Source: Oscillospiraceae bacterium | Lineage (GTDB): Bacteria > Bacillota > Clostridia > Oscillospirales > Acutalibacteraceae | NCBI GenBank assembly: GCA_902790325.1 | Contig: CADARP010000005.1 | Location: 1,199 to 65,198, forward strand | Direction: 5' to 3' | DNA length: 64,000 nt | In this document: in pieces, positions 1 to 8,620 of the stretch | How the letters are laid out: the number at the start of each line of letters is the position of its first letter | Numbering within the stretch: the stretch's first letter is position 1 | Made by a program: the position numbers and the translations under genes | The notes under the pieces: model-generated | Databases searched by the model: none | What the model was told of the DNA's origin: nothing | The model's input: the letters and a program-made list of their open reading frames with translations, nothing else

Positions 1-121
1 CGGAATACATCATGTTTTCGCGCGGCGAAAACACATCATGTGCGACAGCACGCATCATTTTGCATGGCAAAACATCCTTTCGGGCGCAGCCCGACAAATC
101 CCGCATGACGGAGGCGGACAT

Positions 122-760
122 ATGCAAGCGAAGAAAACACCCGACCCGAATGTGATCCATCCGGTCGCCGGGTACGATAAAGAGATCTATATAAAGCCGG
201 CGATCACCGATCCAAACATCAGCGTCGGGGAATTCACCTATATCGCGGACGCGGAGTTTGACAGTCACGTCACGCACCACTATCCGTGGCTCGGCGACAA
301 GCTCATCATAGGCAAGTTCTGCCAGATCGCCGCGGGCGTCGAGTTCGTGATGAACGGCGCGAACCACCAGATGAACGCGGTATCGACATATCCCTTTTAT
401 ACGCTCGAAGGCTGGGATATGCAGCCGCCGAAGAAATCCGACCTTCCGCTCAAGGGCGACACGGTCATCGGCAGCGACGTGTGGATCGGACAGAACGCCG
501 TCATCCTGCCGGGCGTGCGTGTCGGCGACGGCGCGATCATCGGCGCAAACAGCGTCGTCGGCGGCGACGTCGAGCCGTATACCATTGTCGCCGGCAATCC
601 GGCGCGTCCGGTGCGCAAGCGGTTCGACGACGAACTGATCGAACTGCTGCTTCGTTTCAGATGGTGGGACAGAAGCGCTGCGGAGATCAACAGTCTCATC
701 CCGATCCTGACGTGCGGCGACCTCGAAAAAGTCCGGGAGGAGCTGACGGCGCGGCTGTGA
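122..760 (+). CDS. CatB/Vat-type acetyltransferase (xenobiotic acetyltransferase family)
   Basis: The 212-residue protein has the left-handed beta-helix pattern of hexapeptide-repeat acetyltransferases, with isoleucine/valine-rich repeats around residues 55-75 and 125-165. The segment GANHQMNAVSTYPF places the catalytic-type histidine near residue 82, as in CatB chloramphenicol and Vat streptogramin acetyltransferases. The length also matches that family. It would use acetyl-CoA to O-acetylate a small hydroxylated molecule in the cytoplasm. Family members also include sugar or unknown-substrate enzymes, so resistance activity is not shown by sequence alone. The ATG at 122 is chosen because a GGAGG lies just upstream; an earlier ATG at 38 has no ribosome site. 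The stop overlaps the next gene's GTG. Confidence 0.85.
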   Translation: MQAKKTPDPNVIHPVAGYDKEIYIKPAITDPNISVGEFTYIADAEFDSHVTHHYPWLGDKLIIGKFCQIAAGVEFVMNGANHQMNAVSTYPFYTLEGWDMQPPKKSDLPLKGDTVIGSDVWIGQNAVILPGVRVGDGAIIGANSVVGGDVEPYTIVAGNPARPVRKRFDDELIELLLRFRWWDRSAAEINSLIPILTCGDLEKVREELTARL

Positions 761-1293
761 TTATTCTGATAACCGGCGCGTCCCACGCCGGAAAAACACT
801 TCTGGCGCAGCGGCTGCTGGAACGGTTTCATTTTCCGTACCTGTCCGTCGATCATCTGAAAATGGGACTGATCCGCAGCGGAAATACGCGCCTGACGCCT
901 GAGGACGACGACGCGCTCACCGCGTATCTCTGGCCGATCGTCCGCGAGATCATCAAGACGGCGGTCGAAAACAGGCAGAACCTGATCGTGGAAGGGTGCT
1001 ATATCCCGCCTGACTGGAGACGGGATTTTGACGAGCGGTATTTGCCGTTCATCCGGTTTGTCTGCCTCGCCATGACGGAACAGTATATTGACGTGCACTT
1101 TGACGCGATTCGCGCGCACGCGTGCGATATCGAGATGAGGCAAGACGATTCCGCCTGCACACCCGACACGCTGAAGGCGGACAACCGGAAAGTCACGGAG
1201 GACTTCCGGCGCGCGGGAGAGCGGGTCGTGCGGATCGAGGACGACTACGTACAGACGATACGGACGGTTTCGGATCGGATCGAGAAAGGATAA
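757..1293 (+). CDS. P-loop ATPase/kinase of unknown substrate
   Basis: This 178-residue protein begins with a hydrophobic strand followed by a Walker A loop, GASHAGKT, at about residues 7-14. That is the layout of small P-loop kinases and AAA-type nucleoside or metabolite kinases. A central strand with the sequence LIVEGCYIPP resembles the Walker B/substrate strand of such kinases. The GTG start at 757 overlaps the upstream stop (GTGA) and is preceded by GGGAGG, so it is translationally coupled to the acetyltransferase gene. A phosphotransfer role on a small molecule is likely, but the substrate cannot be read from the sequence. Confidence 0.7.
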   Translation: MIILITGASHAGKTLLAQRLLERFHFPYLSVDHLKMGLIRSGNTRLTPEDDDALTAYLWPIVREIIKTAVENRQNLIVEGCYIPPDWRRDFDERYLPFIRFVCLAMTEQYIDVHFDAIRAHACDIEMRQDDSACTPDTLKADNRKVTEDFRRAGERVVRIEDDYVQTIRTVSDRIEKG

Positions 1294-1296
1294 AGC

Positions 1297-2244
1297 ATGA
1301 CGAAAAACGTAAGAGGAAAAAGACTTGTATGTATCCTGCTGGCGGTCGCGCTGCTGCTCGGCAGTTTTTCGGCGGCCGCGTTCGCACAGGACGGGACTTT
1401 GAGTATTTACGCGTCTTACCGGATTCCGACCGGCTCTGTGCGCATGACGGCGCACAGGGGCTACTCCGCCGTCGCGCCGGAAAACACGCTGCCCGCGTTC
1501 CGGCTGGCGGGAGAATACGGCTTCTGGGGCGCGGAGTGCGACACGGCGCCCACAGCGGACGGCGTATGGATCATCATGCACGACGACACCGTCGACCGCA
1601 TGACGGACGGCGAGGGCAGGGTCGTCGAGCTGACCTTTGACGAGATCCGCGCACTGACGGTCGACGCCGGCAGCAATGCGGACGCATACCCGGGCACGAA
1701 GGTGCCGACGCTGACGGAGTACCTCGACGTCTGCAAGGAATACGGCCTGCATCCCGTGATCGAGATCAAACCCAATACCCCTGTGGAGAGTCTGGACAGC
1801 CTGGCGGCGCTGCTTGGCGCCCGCGAAGAAAAAGACCGGTTCGTCCTCATCACATTCGGCAGGGCGCATGCCGCGCGGATGAAAACGCTGACGCCCGATC
1901 TGCCGGTGTATCTGCTCATGGGCGGCGATCTGAACGAGGATTTCGACGACGCGGTGCGGTTCTGTGCGGACAACGGACTGGACGGGCTCGATTTTTGCTG
2001 CAACTGGGACGAAGCGCATGTACGATCGGTGCAGGACGCGGGACTCGAAACGATGGTCTGGACGGTGGACGACCTCGCGACCGCGGAGACATACTACAAA
2101 ATGGGCGTGCGGGATTTCACCACGAACGCGCTGACGCCGGCGAAACCTTCGGGGAACATCCTGCAGCGGTTCCTGTGGAAAGTGCGCGATCTGTGGTACG
2201 CGGTCATACTGCGCTTTCGGGCAATACGCGGGAAAGCGGCATGA
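1297..2244 (+). CDS. Secreted glycerophosphodiester phosphodiesterase
   Basis: The 315-residue protein carries a signal peptide (basic start, hydrophobic residues about 9-30, AFA-Q cleavage region). A GDPD TIM barrel follows: HRGYSAVAPENT at residues 53-64, the metal ligand pair in GAECD (E80, D82) and MHDDTVDR with H95. These are the hallmark catalytic and calcium-binding residues of the GlpQ/UgpQ family. It would hydrolyse glycerophosphodiesters from phospholipid or teichoic acid breakdown to glycerol-3-phosphate and an alcohol outside the membrane. A C-terminal amphipathic stretch, about residues 285-312, is rich in W, L and R and may contact the membrane. It lies 3 nt after the kinase gene. 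Confidence 0.9.
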   Translation: MTKNVRGKRLVCILLAVALLLGSFSAAAFAQDGTLSIYASYRIPTGSVRMTAHRGYSAVAPENTLPAFRLAGEYGFWGAECDTAPTADGVWIIMHDDTVDRMTDGEGRVVELTFDEIRALTVDAGSNADAYPGTKVPTLTEYLDVCKEYGLHPVIEIKPNTPVESLDSLAALLGAREEKDRFVLITFGRAHAARMKTLTPDLPVYLLMGGDLNEDFDDAVRFCADNGLDGLDFCCNWDEAHVRSVQDAGLETMVWTVDDLATAETYYKMGVRDFTTNALTPAKPSGNILQRFLWKVRDLWYAVILRFRAIRGKAA

Positions 2245-2300
2245 ACGCCGCCCGCACTGCCGACCGCGGACGATTCACCCGACACAGAAAGGACAGCCAT

Positions 2301-2777
2301 ATGCAGCATCAACTTACCTTCCGCCCGCTTTGCCCCGCCGACCGGGACGAAATACAGGCATTCTACGCCGACATGGGCGAGAAAAGCGCGTCGTTTTTCA
2401 ATGTGGATCACGGCAACGAGCGCCGGACGATGGCGTTTTTTGAAAACGGCAAGCCCGATCACCGCTTTTTTGTCGCGGCGGACGGCGAACGCATCGCGGG
2501 GCTTGTGTTTATTTGGGATATCGACTGTGCCGTGCCGTGGCTCGGCGTCGCCGTGCGCGACGACTATCAGGGCGTCGGCGTCGGCACGTTCCTGTTGAAT
2601 GCGCTTTTTGCGCTTCTGCGCGCGCGCCGGTACGGCGGGCTGCTCCTGCGCACGGCAAAAACGAACACAGCCGCGCAGCGCCTGTACGAAAAGACGGGAT
2701 TTGTGTGCATCGGCACGCACCCGTCCGGCGAGCTTCTCTATCTCAAACGGTTTGAAACGGAGGCGCCCCTTGACTGA
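2301..2777 (+). CDS. GNAT-family N-acetyltransferase
   Basis: The 158-residue protein shows the GNAT fold. An N-terminal FRPLCPADRDEI motif starts the fold, and the acetyl-CoA pyrophosphate loop QGVGVG lies at residues 90-95. A C-terminal AAQRLYEKTGFV motif is typical of the fourth helix-strand. It transfers an acetyl group to an amine of a protein or small molecule; the acceptor is unknown. The ATG at 2301 is favoured by GAAAGGA upstream. The 3' end overlaps the next coding region by 8 nt, so translational coupling with the GH39-like gene is likely. Confidence 0.85.
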   Translation: MQHQLTFRPLCPADRDEIQAFYADMGEKSASFFNVDHGNERRTMAFFENGKPDHRFFVAADGERIAGLVFIWDIDCAVPWLGVAVRDDYQGVGVGTFLLNALFALLRARRYGGLLLRTAKTNTAAQRLYEKTGFVCIGTHPSGELLYLKRFETEAPLD

Positions 2778-4140
2778 AATACGTGTCGATTTTCGGCAGA
2801 AGATCAAAGCAATGAAGCCCCTGCACGGCTTCAACAACTGCGCCCGGCAGGTCGATTACGGCGAGATCCTGCCGGATTTCCTGCGTCTGCGTCCGCCCGT
2901 TGTGCGTCTGCACGACACGGCGTACCCTTACGGCGCGGGGCATTACGTCGACGTGCACAACATATTTCCCGACTTCTCCGCCGATCCGGACGACCCGGCG
3001 GCGTATGATTTCGCGCTTACGGATCTGTATGTAAAGCCCCTGTGCGAAAATGGGATCGACGTGATGTACCGCCTCGGCACGACGATCGAGCACGCGCCGA
3101 AGAAGTACCATATCTTCGCGCCGGCAGACCCGGAAAAATGGGCGGCCGTGTGCGAGCATATCGTGCGGCACTACCGCGCGGGCTGGGCGGACGGATTCAG
3201 TTTTTCCAACATGAAATACTGGGAGATCTGGAACGAGCCGGACGGCCTCGATCCGCAGATCGAACCGTACGGCCCGCCGAACTGGATCGGCACGGCGCAG
3301 GCGTATTACCGCCTGTACGCGCACACCGCGAAATATCTGAAACAGAGACATCCCGAAATCCTTGTCGGCGGCTATTCGAGCTGCTACATCCTCGGCAGGA
3401 ACGAGGGCGGCAAATGGACGCAGGGCGACACGCGGTTTTTCACGGATTTCCTTTCGTTCGTCAAAGAGACCGGCGCGCCGCTGGATTTCTTTACCTGGCA
3501 CGGGTATCTCGGCAATCAGGGCACGAAAAAGATCGACCGGGAATTCGGATTCGTCGACCGGACGCTGAACGATTACGGCTTTTTCGATACGCTGCGCGTG
3601 GACGCGGAGTGGAACTGCTGCGTCTGCGACGTCGATACGCCGAACTTCCGCGACCAGTTCTATATCAACATGCGCAACGAAAAAGGCGCGTCGCACATTG
3701 CGGCGGCGCTTTACGAGATGCAGCGCTGCGGCGTCGATCTCGCGCTGTTCTACGATGCGCAGCTTTGGAAGGAATACGGGCCGCTTTTCCATGTGCCCGA
3801 ACTCACAAAGACCAAAACGTACCGTGCGTTCGAGCAGTTTCTGCGGCTGTTCGAGGCGGGCGGGGAGTGCTTCTCGACGCAGGACGGCGACGTGTATGCC
3901 CTTGCCGTCGGCGGAACAGAGAACATCCTTGCGCTCGCAAACACGTCCGCGGCGGAACAGAAGGTCCAGCTTCGTGTTTCCGGCGGCGGGCTGCCGGTGC
4001 GCTTTCGTCTGTGCGACGGACGGCACGACCTTTCGGAACTGCCGCTTCCGGAGCTTGCGGCGCCGCTTGTGCTGCCGCCGTATTCCTTTTGCGACATCAC
4101 TTTTGACCGACAGCCGCAGGCGGAAGGGGCGCGTCTTTGA
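2770..4140 (+). CDS. GH39-like glycoside hydrolase (first of a tandem pair)
   Basis: This 456-residue cytoplasmic protein has the clan GH-A signature WEIWNEPDG at residues 151-159, placing the acid/base glutamate at E156. A later DAEWN motif is a candidate nucleophile segment. The overall pattern resembles GH39 beta-xylosidases and relatives, although the substrate is not defined. A C-terminal beta domain follows the barrel from about residue 370. The TTG at 2770 is chosen because GGAGG at 2759-2763 is spaced 6 nt from it and the first conserved residues follow directly. It overlaps the GNAT gene by 8 nt. No signal peptide is present, so the substrate must be imported or intracellular. A paralogue follows at 4260. 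Confidence 0.8.
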   Translation: MTEIRVDFRQKIKAMKPLHGFNNCARQVDYGEILPDFLRLRPPVVRLHDTAYPYGAGHYVDVHNIFPDFSADPDDPAAYDFALTDLYVKPLCENGIDVMYRLGTTIEHAPKKYHIFAPADPEKWAAVCEHIVRHYRAGWADGFSFSNMKYWEIWNEPDGLDPQIEPYGPPNWIGTAQAYYRLYAHTAKYLKQRHPEILVGGYSSCYILGRNEGGKWTQGDTRFFTDFLSFVKETGAPLDFFTWHGYLGNQGTKKIDREFGFVDRTLNDYGFFDTLRVDAEWNCCVCDVDTPNFRDQFYINMRNEKGASHIAAALYEMQRCGVDLALFYDAQLWKEYGPLFHVPELTKTKTYRAFEQFLRLFEAGGECFSTQDGDVYALAVGGTENILALANTSAAEQKVQLRVSGGGLPVRFRLCDGRHDLSELPLPELAAPLVLPPYSFCDITFDRQPQAEGARL

Positions 4141-4146
4141 TTTGTG

Positions 4147-4175
4147 TTGAAGCGCGCAGGCGCCTGTGGTATAAT
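4147..4175 (+). promoter_or_regulatory. Promoter of the second GH39-like gene
   Basis: A -35 element TTGAAG is separated by 17 nt from TATAAT at 4170-4175. The -10 is preceded by TGG, giving an extended -10. Transcription would start about 85 nt upstream of the ATG at 4260, so the second GH39-like gene can be expressed separately from the first. Confidence 0.75.
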
Positions 4176-4259
4176 AAATCGACACGCGTCTCATCTCCGT
4201 GCGGCGGAATGAGATACGGATCGCAATGCGGACGGAAACAGAAAAAGGAGTAGAAAGAT

Positions 4260-5564
4260 ATGGCGACAATCACTGTTGATTCCAAAACCGAGATCGGCCG
4301 GATCAAGCCGATGCACTGCGTCAACAACGGACCGGTAAAAGCGCGGACCGATCAGGTGCGTGGGAATATGGAGCTGTATACGGCGGCAAAGATCCCTTAT
4401 ATGCGCAACCATGACGCGTCCTTCTATCCCGGATACGGCGGGGAGCATACCGTGGACGTGCACCTGATCTTTTCGGATTTTTCCCGCGATGAGAACGATC
4501 CGGCGTCCTACGATTTTCATCTGACGGACGAGTATCTTGCGAATACGCTCTCGACGGGCACGAAGATTTTTTACCGGCTCGGCTCAAAGATCGAGCACGA
4601 AACCAAAAAATACGGCACACTTCCGCCCCCGGATTTTCATAAGTGGGCGCGGATCTGCGAGCATATCATCCGGCATTACAACGAGGGCTGGAACGACGGG
4701 CATCACTGGGACATCGACTATTGGGAAATCTGGAATGAGCCGGACGGTGCGGAGGACGACGCGGATCCCTACTGGAAAAAGTGCTGGGGCGGCACACAGG
4801 CGCAGTTTTTCGAGCTGTTCCGCATTGCGGCGACGCATCTGAAAGCGTGCTTCCCGACGCTCAAGATCGGCGGCCCGGCGGTCTGCGGCAACGACAGGCC
4901 GTGGGCAGACGCGTTTCTCCGGTACTGCGCCTCGCATGACGTCCCGCTGGATTTCTTCTCCTGGCACGCCTACTGCCCTACGCCGGAAGGCATCCTGCAC
5001 GGCGCCGACGAGGTGCGGAAAAAGCTCGATTCCCTCGGCTACGATCAGACGGAGAGCATCTGCAACGAGTGGAATTATATCCTGAACTGGGATACGCGTT
5101 TCATCGAGAGCATCGAGACGATCCTTTCCCTCAAGGGCGCGGCGTTCACCGCGGCGACGATACTCGCGGCGCAGGATCTGCCGATCGACATGCTGATGTA
5201 TTATGACGCGCGTCCCTGTGTGCTCAACGGCATGTTCGACTATTACACCCTGCGCGCGCTCAAGGGCTATTATCCGTTCGTCATGTTTTCGGAGCTGTAC
5301 CGGCTGGGTACGCAGATCGCCCTGGACTGCGACGATCCGTCGATCTATGCCGTCGCGGCAAAACACGGCGCGGATACGGCGGTGATGGCGGCGTATTTTC
5401 AAGAGGCGGACGAAGAGAAAACACTGACCGTCACGGGGCTGCCGGACGGGAAGCGTGTGTATCTTCTGGATGAAACGCATGACTTCGAGGCGACGGACAG
5501 CGTTGTCCGGAACGGCAGGCTCACGCTTTCGCTCAAGCCTTACAGCGTTCTGCTGATTCAATGA
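4260..5564 (+). CDS. GH39-like glycoside hydrolase (second of a tandem pair)
   Basis: The 434-residue protein is a diverged paralogue of the preceding gene. It shares the opening IKPMHCVNN versus MKPLHGFNN, the HTVDVHLIFSDFS block, and the WEIWNEPDG acid/base motif with E160. NEWNY is the probable nucleophile region. It has no signal peptide and acts inside the cell. The ATG follows AAAAAGGAGT. The pair probably differs in substrate, because the loops around residues 45-60 and 180-230 differ. Activity on xylosides is inference from family GH39; other clan GH-A activities are possible. Confidence 0.8.
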   Translation: MATITVDSKTEIGRIKPMHCVNNGPVKARTDQVRGNMELYTAAKIPYMRNHDASFYPGYGGEHTVDVHLIFSDFSRDENDPASYDFHLTDEYLANTLSTGTKIFYRLGSKIEHETKKYGTLPPPDFHKWARICEHIIRHYNEGWNDGHHWDIDYWEIWNEPDGAEDDADPYWKKCWGGTQAQFFELFRIAATHLKACFPTLKIGGPAVCGNDRPWADAFLRYCASHDVPLDFFSWHAYCPTPEGILHGADEVRKKLDSLGYDQTESICNEWNYILNWDTRFIESIETILSLKGAAFTAATILAAQDLPIDMLMYYDARPCVLNGMFDYYTLRALKGYYPFVMFSELYRLGTQIALDCDDPSIYAVAAKHGADTAVMAAYFQEADEEKTLTVTGLPDGKRVYLLDETHDFEATDSVVRNGRLTLSLKPYSVLLIQ

Positions 5565-5647
5565 TCCGGCGCTTCCTCGCGGAAACCGCGGTTTCGATGC
5601 GATCGAAGGAAACACGCTTCCATGGAGCGGATTGAGATGCGAATGCA

Positions 5648-7051
5648 ATGAGAACAGAAAACAGGATCCCTGTCACGATAGACGGAAAAACATATGAAGC
5701 GAACGAAGGGGAACGCTTGTCGGATCTGCTGATCCGCACGGGCGAGACGATCCCCATGCCCTGCGGCGGCAGAGGAACGTGCGGAAAGTGTCTGGTCACG
5801 GTCGACGGCCGACAGGTTTCCGCCTGCCGGTACCGCATCGGGTCGGCGATCGACGTGCGCCTCCCCGAGCGGGAGATCATCGTCAGCGAGACATGCGCGC
5901 ACGAGAGCGGATCTCTCACGGGCAGCGCCGTTCTGGCGCTCGACGTCGGCACCACGACGCTTGCGCTCGCGCTCGTGTCGCGGGACGACGGAAGGATCGT
6001 GCGGGTCGTGACCCGCGCCAACCCGCAGCGCGCATACGGCGCGGACGTGATGAGCCGCATCGGTTTCTGCATGCGGCACGGCGTATCGGCGCTGCAGCAG
6101 GCGGTGTGCGGCGCGGTGCGGGAAATGCTGCGGGAGCTGGACGCGCCCGACGGTGCGGTCCTGTACGCGGCGGGCAATACCACGATGCTGCACCTGCTTT
6201 TCGGCGTTGATCCGTCCGGCATGGGCAGCTCGCCCTACACGCCCGTTTTCCTGGCGTCGAGATCGGCGAGCGGGGAGAGCCTCGGCCTGCCGCAGATACA
6301 AAAGGTGATCTCTCTGCCGTCCGCCGCGGCGTTCGTCGGCGCGGATCTGACGGCGGGTCTTACCTATATCGGACTGCCCGAAGCGGGCAGATACCGGCTG
6401 CTGCTCGACCTCGGCACCAACGCGGAGGTGGTTCTGTTTTCACGGGATTCGGCAGTTTGCACCGCGGCCGCGGCAGGCCCCTGCTTCGAGGGCGCCAACA
6501 TTTCCTGCGGCATGAGCGCGTCTCCCGGCGCGATCTGCGCGTACGGCGCGCAGGGGTACCGCACGATCGGCAGCGCGCCGGCGGCGGGGCTCTGCGGCAC
6601 GGGACTTGTGGACGTGATCGCGTTTCTGCTGGACGCGGAAACGATCGACGAGACCGGCTACATGGAATGCGCGGCGTACGAAGTCGCGCCGCACGTGACG
6701 CTGACGCAGAAGGACGTGCGCGAATACCAGCTTGCCAAGGCGGCGGTATCGGCCGCCGTACAGACGCTGCTGCAAAGGCAGGGCGTGGGGTATGACGCGA
6801 TCGACGCGCTGTACATTTCGGGCGGCTTTTCGACCGCGATCAACGTCGAAAACGCCGTGAAGACCGGCCTGCTGCCCGCGCAGCTTCGCAAAAAATGTAT
6901 TGCGCCGGGCAACACGAGTCTGCTGGGGACGGTGCAGTATGCCTGCGCGCCCGACAGACTTTCCGTCCCGCCCGACCGGATGGAATACGTCGATCTGACC
7001 GCCGACCCGGTCTTTTCCGACCTGTTCGTCGACGGGATGCAGTTCGCGTGA
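5648..7051 (+). CDS. ASKHA-domain [2Fe-2S] protein, RACo-like corrinoid activator family (DUF4445)
   Basis: The 467-residue protein starts with a plant-type ferredoxin domain. Cysteines C39, C45, C48 and C60 have C-x5-C-x2-C spacing and can hold a [2Fe-2S] cluster. From about residue 97 an ASKHA ATPase fold follows, with LDVGTTTLALALV as phosphate-1 motif, AAGNTTMLHL, and LLLDLGTNAEV as phosphate-2 motif. Members of this family couple ATP hydrolysis to reductive activation of corrinoid methyltransferases. At 467 residues it is shorter than many relatives, which carry a linker domain between the two parts. No corrinoid protein or methyltransferase is encoded in this window, so its partner is elsewhere. 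The ribosome site at the ATG is weak. Confidence 0.8.
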   Translation: MRTENRIPVTIDGKTYEANEGERLSDLLIRTGETIPMPCGGRGTCGKCLVTVDGRQVSACRYRIGSAIDVRLPEREIIVSETCAHESGSLTGSAVLALDVGTTTLALALVSRDDGRIVRVVTRANPQRAYGADVMSRIGFCMRHGVSALQQAVCGAVREMLRELDAPDGAVLYAAGNTTMLHLLFGVDPSGMGSSPYTPVFLASRSASGESLGLPQIQKVISLPSAAAFVGADLTAGLTYIGLPEAGRYRLLLDLGTNAEVVLFSRDSAVCTAAAAGPCFEGANISCGMSASPGAICAYGAQGYRTIGSAPAAGLCGTGLVDVIAFLLDAETIDETGYMECAAYEVAPHVTLTQKDVREYQLAKAAVSAAVQTLLQRQGVGYDAIDALYISGGFSTAINVENAVKTGLLPAQLRKKCIAPGNTSLLGTVQYACAPDRLSVPPDRMEYVDLTADPVFSDLFVDGMQFA

Positions 7052-7099
7052 GCGCACGCGAAACGATCCAAACAAGTTGTGCATACGGAGGCAGTTTGT

Positions 7100-7528
7100 A
7101 TGTTTTCCTATATCTGGCCGCTCGCGCTGGTGGTGCTGTCCAATGTGCTGTACCAGATCTGCGCCAAGTCCATGCCGAACGAGATGAACCCGCTTGCGTC
7201 GCTGACGATCACCTACGCGGTCAGCGCGGCGGTGTGCCTTGTTCTGTTTTTTGTGCTCAACCGCGGCGGCAGTTTATTTAAAGAATACGCCAAGATCAAC
7301 TGGGCGCCGATCGTGTTCGGCGTGGTGCTGGTCGGGCTGGAGATTGGATTCATCTACGCGTACAAAGCGGGCTGGCCTGTCAGCACCGCACAGATCGTGC
7401 AGAGCGCCGTGCTGGCTGTCGCGCTGCTGTTCATCGGTTTCTTTGCGTACCGCGAGCCGCTGCGCTGGAACAAGATCGTCGGCGTGCTGATCTGCCTGGT
7501 CGGACTGGCGTTCATCAACTGGAAATAA
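7100..7528 (+). CDS. Small DMT/EamA-like membrane transporter
   Basis: The 142-residue protein has four hydrophobic segments, at about residues 3-22, 30-50, 68-90 and 95-140. It contains VYQICAK-like and YREPLRWNKIVGVLI motifs typical of half-size drug/metabolite transporters (EamA or SMR type). Such proteins dimerise in the membrane and export small metabolites or cations. The ATG at 7100 is preferred because GGAGG precedes it by 8 nt. The gene sits 48 nt after the ASKHA gene and 25 nt before a lipoprotein gene. Substrate is unknown. Confidence 0.75.
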   Translation: MFSYIWPLALVVLSNVLYQICAKSMPNEMNPLASLTITYAVSAAVCLVLFFVLNRGGSLFKEYAKINWAPIVFGVVLVGLEIGFIYAYKAGWPVSTAQIVQSAVLAVALLFIGFFAYREPLRWNKIVGVLICLVGLAFINWK

Positions 7529-7553
7529 CAACAGACGGAACAGGGTGAAAAGA

Positions 7554-8609
7554 ATGGACGGAAGAAAACGAACGGCAGCCGCGCTGCTTGCGGCGGCGCT
7601 CGTGCTGCTGACGGGTTGTGCGGCGCGTCCGGCGCAGACAGATGCGCCCGATGCACGCACGCAGGCGGCGGAAGAAGCGTCACAATCGCAGACATGGACG
7701 TTCCCCGCGGAAACGGACGATCCGGACGCATACGATCCGGCGCTGCCGCAGGAACGCACACAGACACAGCCGCAGACAGAGCAGATGCCGGACGCCGCGG
7801 CCGCGTTTGCCGCGCTGACGACCGACGCGCCGACGACCGATGCGCCGACAACCGCCGCGCCGAAAACGACTACGCCGACAACTGCCGCGCCGACGACTGC
7901 CGCGCCGACGACTGCCGCGCCGACGACCGCCGCGCCGAAAACGACTGCGCCGACAACTGCTGCGCCGACAACTGCTGCGCCGACAACTGCCGCACCGACG
8001 ACCGCCGCGACGACGACCGCCAAGCCTGCGCCGGCGACTGCGCAGACGATCCTCAACAGCGCGCCGCTGAACCCGCAGAAGACGAACGACGCGGAACTGG
8101 ACGACGCGGTGCAGCGCGTGTTCGAGCGGATCTTCACGCCCGGCATGACCACATACGACAAGGTGGTCGCGTGCTACAACTACATCATCAACAATACCGA
8201 ATACGGCGGGTCGTATATGACCGTCACGCAGGACGATCTGACCGCGTATCAGCAGGAGCAGGATATGTGGATCGTGCTGTTCTCGAAGCGGCTGCTGGAG
8301 AACGGCAAAGGCGTTTGCGACGATTATTCCGCGCTGTTTCTGGTGATGACCCGCGCGATCGGCCTGGACTGCTACTACACGCACGGCTGCACGACCAACA
8401 CCAAGGGCGAGACCAAGGGACACGTCTGGGACACGATCACGGTGGGCGGCGTGGACTATATCTTCGACCCGCAGGTGGAGGACAAGCAGAGCGCGAACGG
8501 GATCAAATACACGTTTTTCTGTCAGCCGTATGATTCTTCGATCGCAAAGATCTATTCCGGCTACGATCTTGCCGCGGACAAGGCGGCATACAACGCATTC
8601 CGTCAATAG
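7554..8609 (+). CDS. Lipoprotein with PTTAA repeat linker and transglutaminase-like domain
   Basis: The 351-residue protein begins with a lipoprotein signal ending in the lipobox LLTGC, so it is lipid-anchored outside the membrane. A low-complexity stalk of PTTAAP-type repeats spans about residues 88-158 and is the kind of linker that spans a cell wall. The C-terminal domain carries GVCDDYSALF, GHVWDTI and a following FDPQ, which supply the Cys-His-Asp triad of transglutaminase/cysteine-protease-like (Transglut_core) domains. It may process or crosslink surface proteins or peptides. The ATG at 7554 is chosen over the GTG at 7545 because AGGGTGA lies directly upstream of the ATG. Confidence 0.8.
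   Translation: MDGRKRTAAALLAAALVLLTGCAARPAQTDAPDARTQAAEEASQSQTWTFPAETDDPDAYDPALPQERTQTQPQTEQMPDAAAAFAALTTDAPTTDAPTTAAPKTTTPTTAAPTTAAPTTAAPTTAAPKTTAPTTAAPTTAAPTTAAPTTAATTTAKPAPATAQTILNSAPLNPQKTNDAELDDAVQRVFERIFTPGMTTYDKVVACYNYIINNTEYGGSYMTVTQDDLTAYQQEQDMWIVLFSKRLLENGKGVCDDYSALFLVMTRAIGLDCYYTHGCTTNTKGETKGHVWDTITVGGVDYIFDPQVEDKQSANGIKYTFFCQPYDSSIAKIYSGYDLAADKAAYNAFRQ
7818..8021 (+). repeat. In-frame 15-nt tandem repeat coding PTTAA units
   Basis: About 13 imperfect 15-nt units, most ending GCGCCGAC, encode alternating PTTAA, PTTDA and PKTTA blocks inside the lipoprotein gene. Synonymous third-base differences between units show some age, but several neighbouring units are identical. Unit number could therefore vary by slippage. 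It is a coding stalk, not a CRISPR array. Confidence 0.85.
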
Positions 8610-8620
8610 GAGGAGAGCAG

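Noticed and set aside
13-33. Inverted repeat TGTTTTCGC/GCGAAAACA as a terminator of an upstream gene
   Set aside because: There is a 9-bp stem with a 3-nt loop but no T-run on either strand, and the upstream gene is outside the window.
122-760. Calling the CatB/Vat-like gene an antibiotic-resistance gene
   Set aside because: The family includes many chromosomal acetyltransferases of other or unknown substrate; no mobile context is present.
7818-8021. Short tandem repeats considered as a CRISPR array
   Set aside because: Units are 15 nt with no spacers and stay in frame as PTTAA within a lipoprotein.
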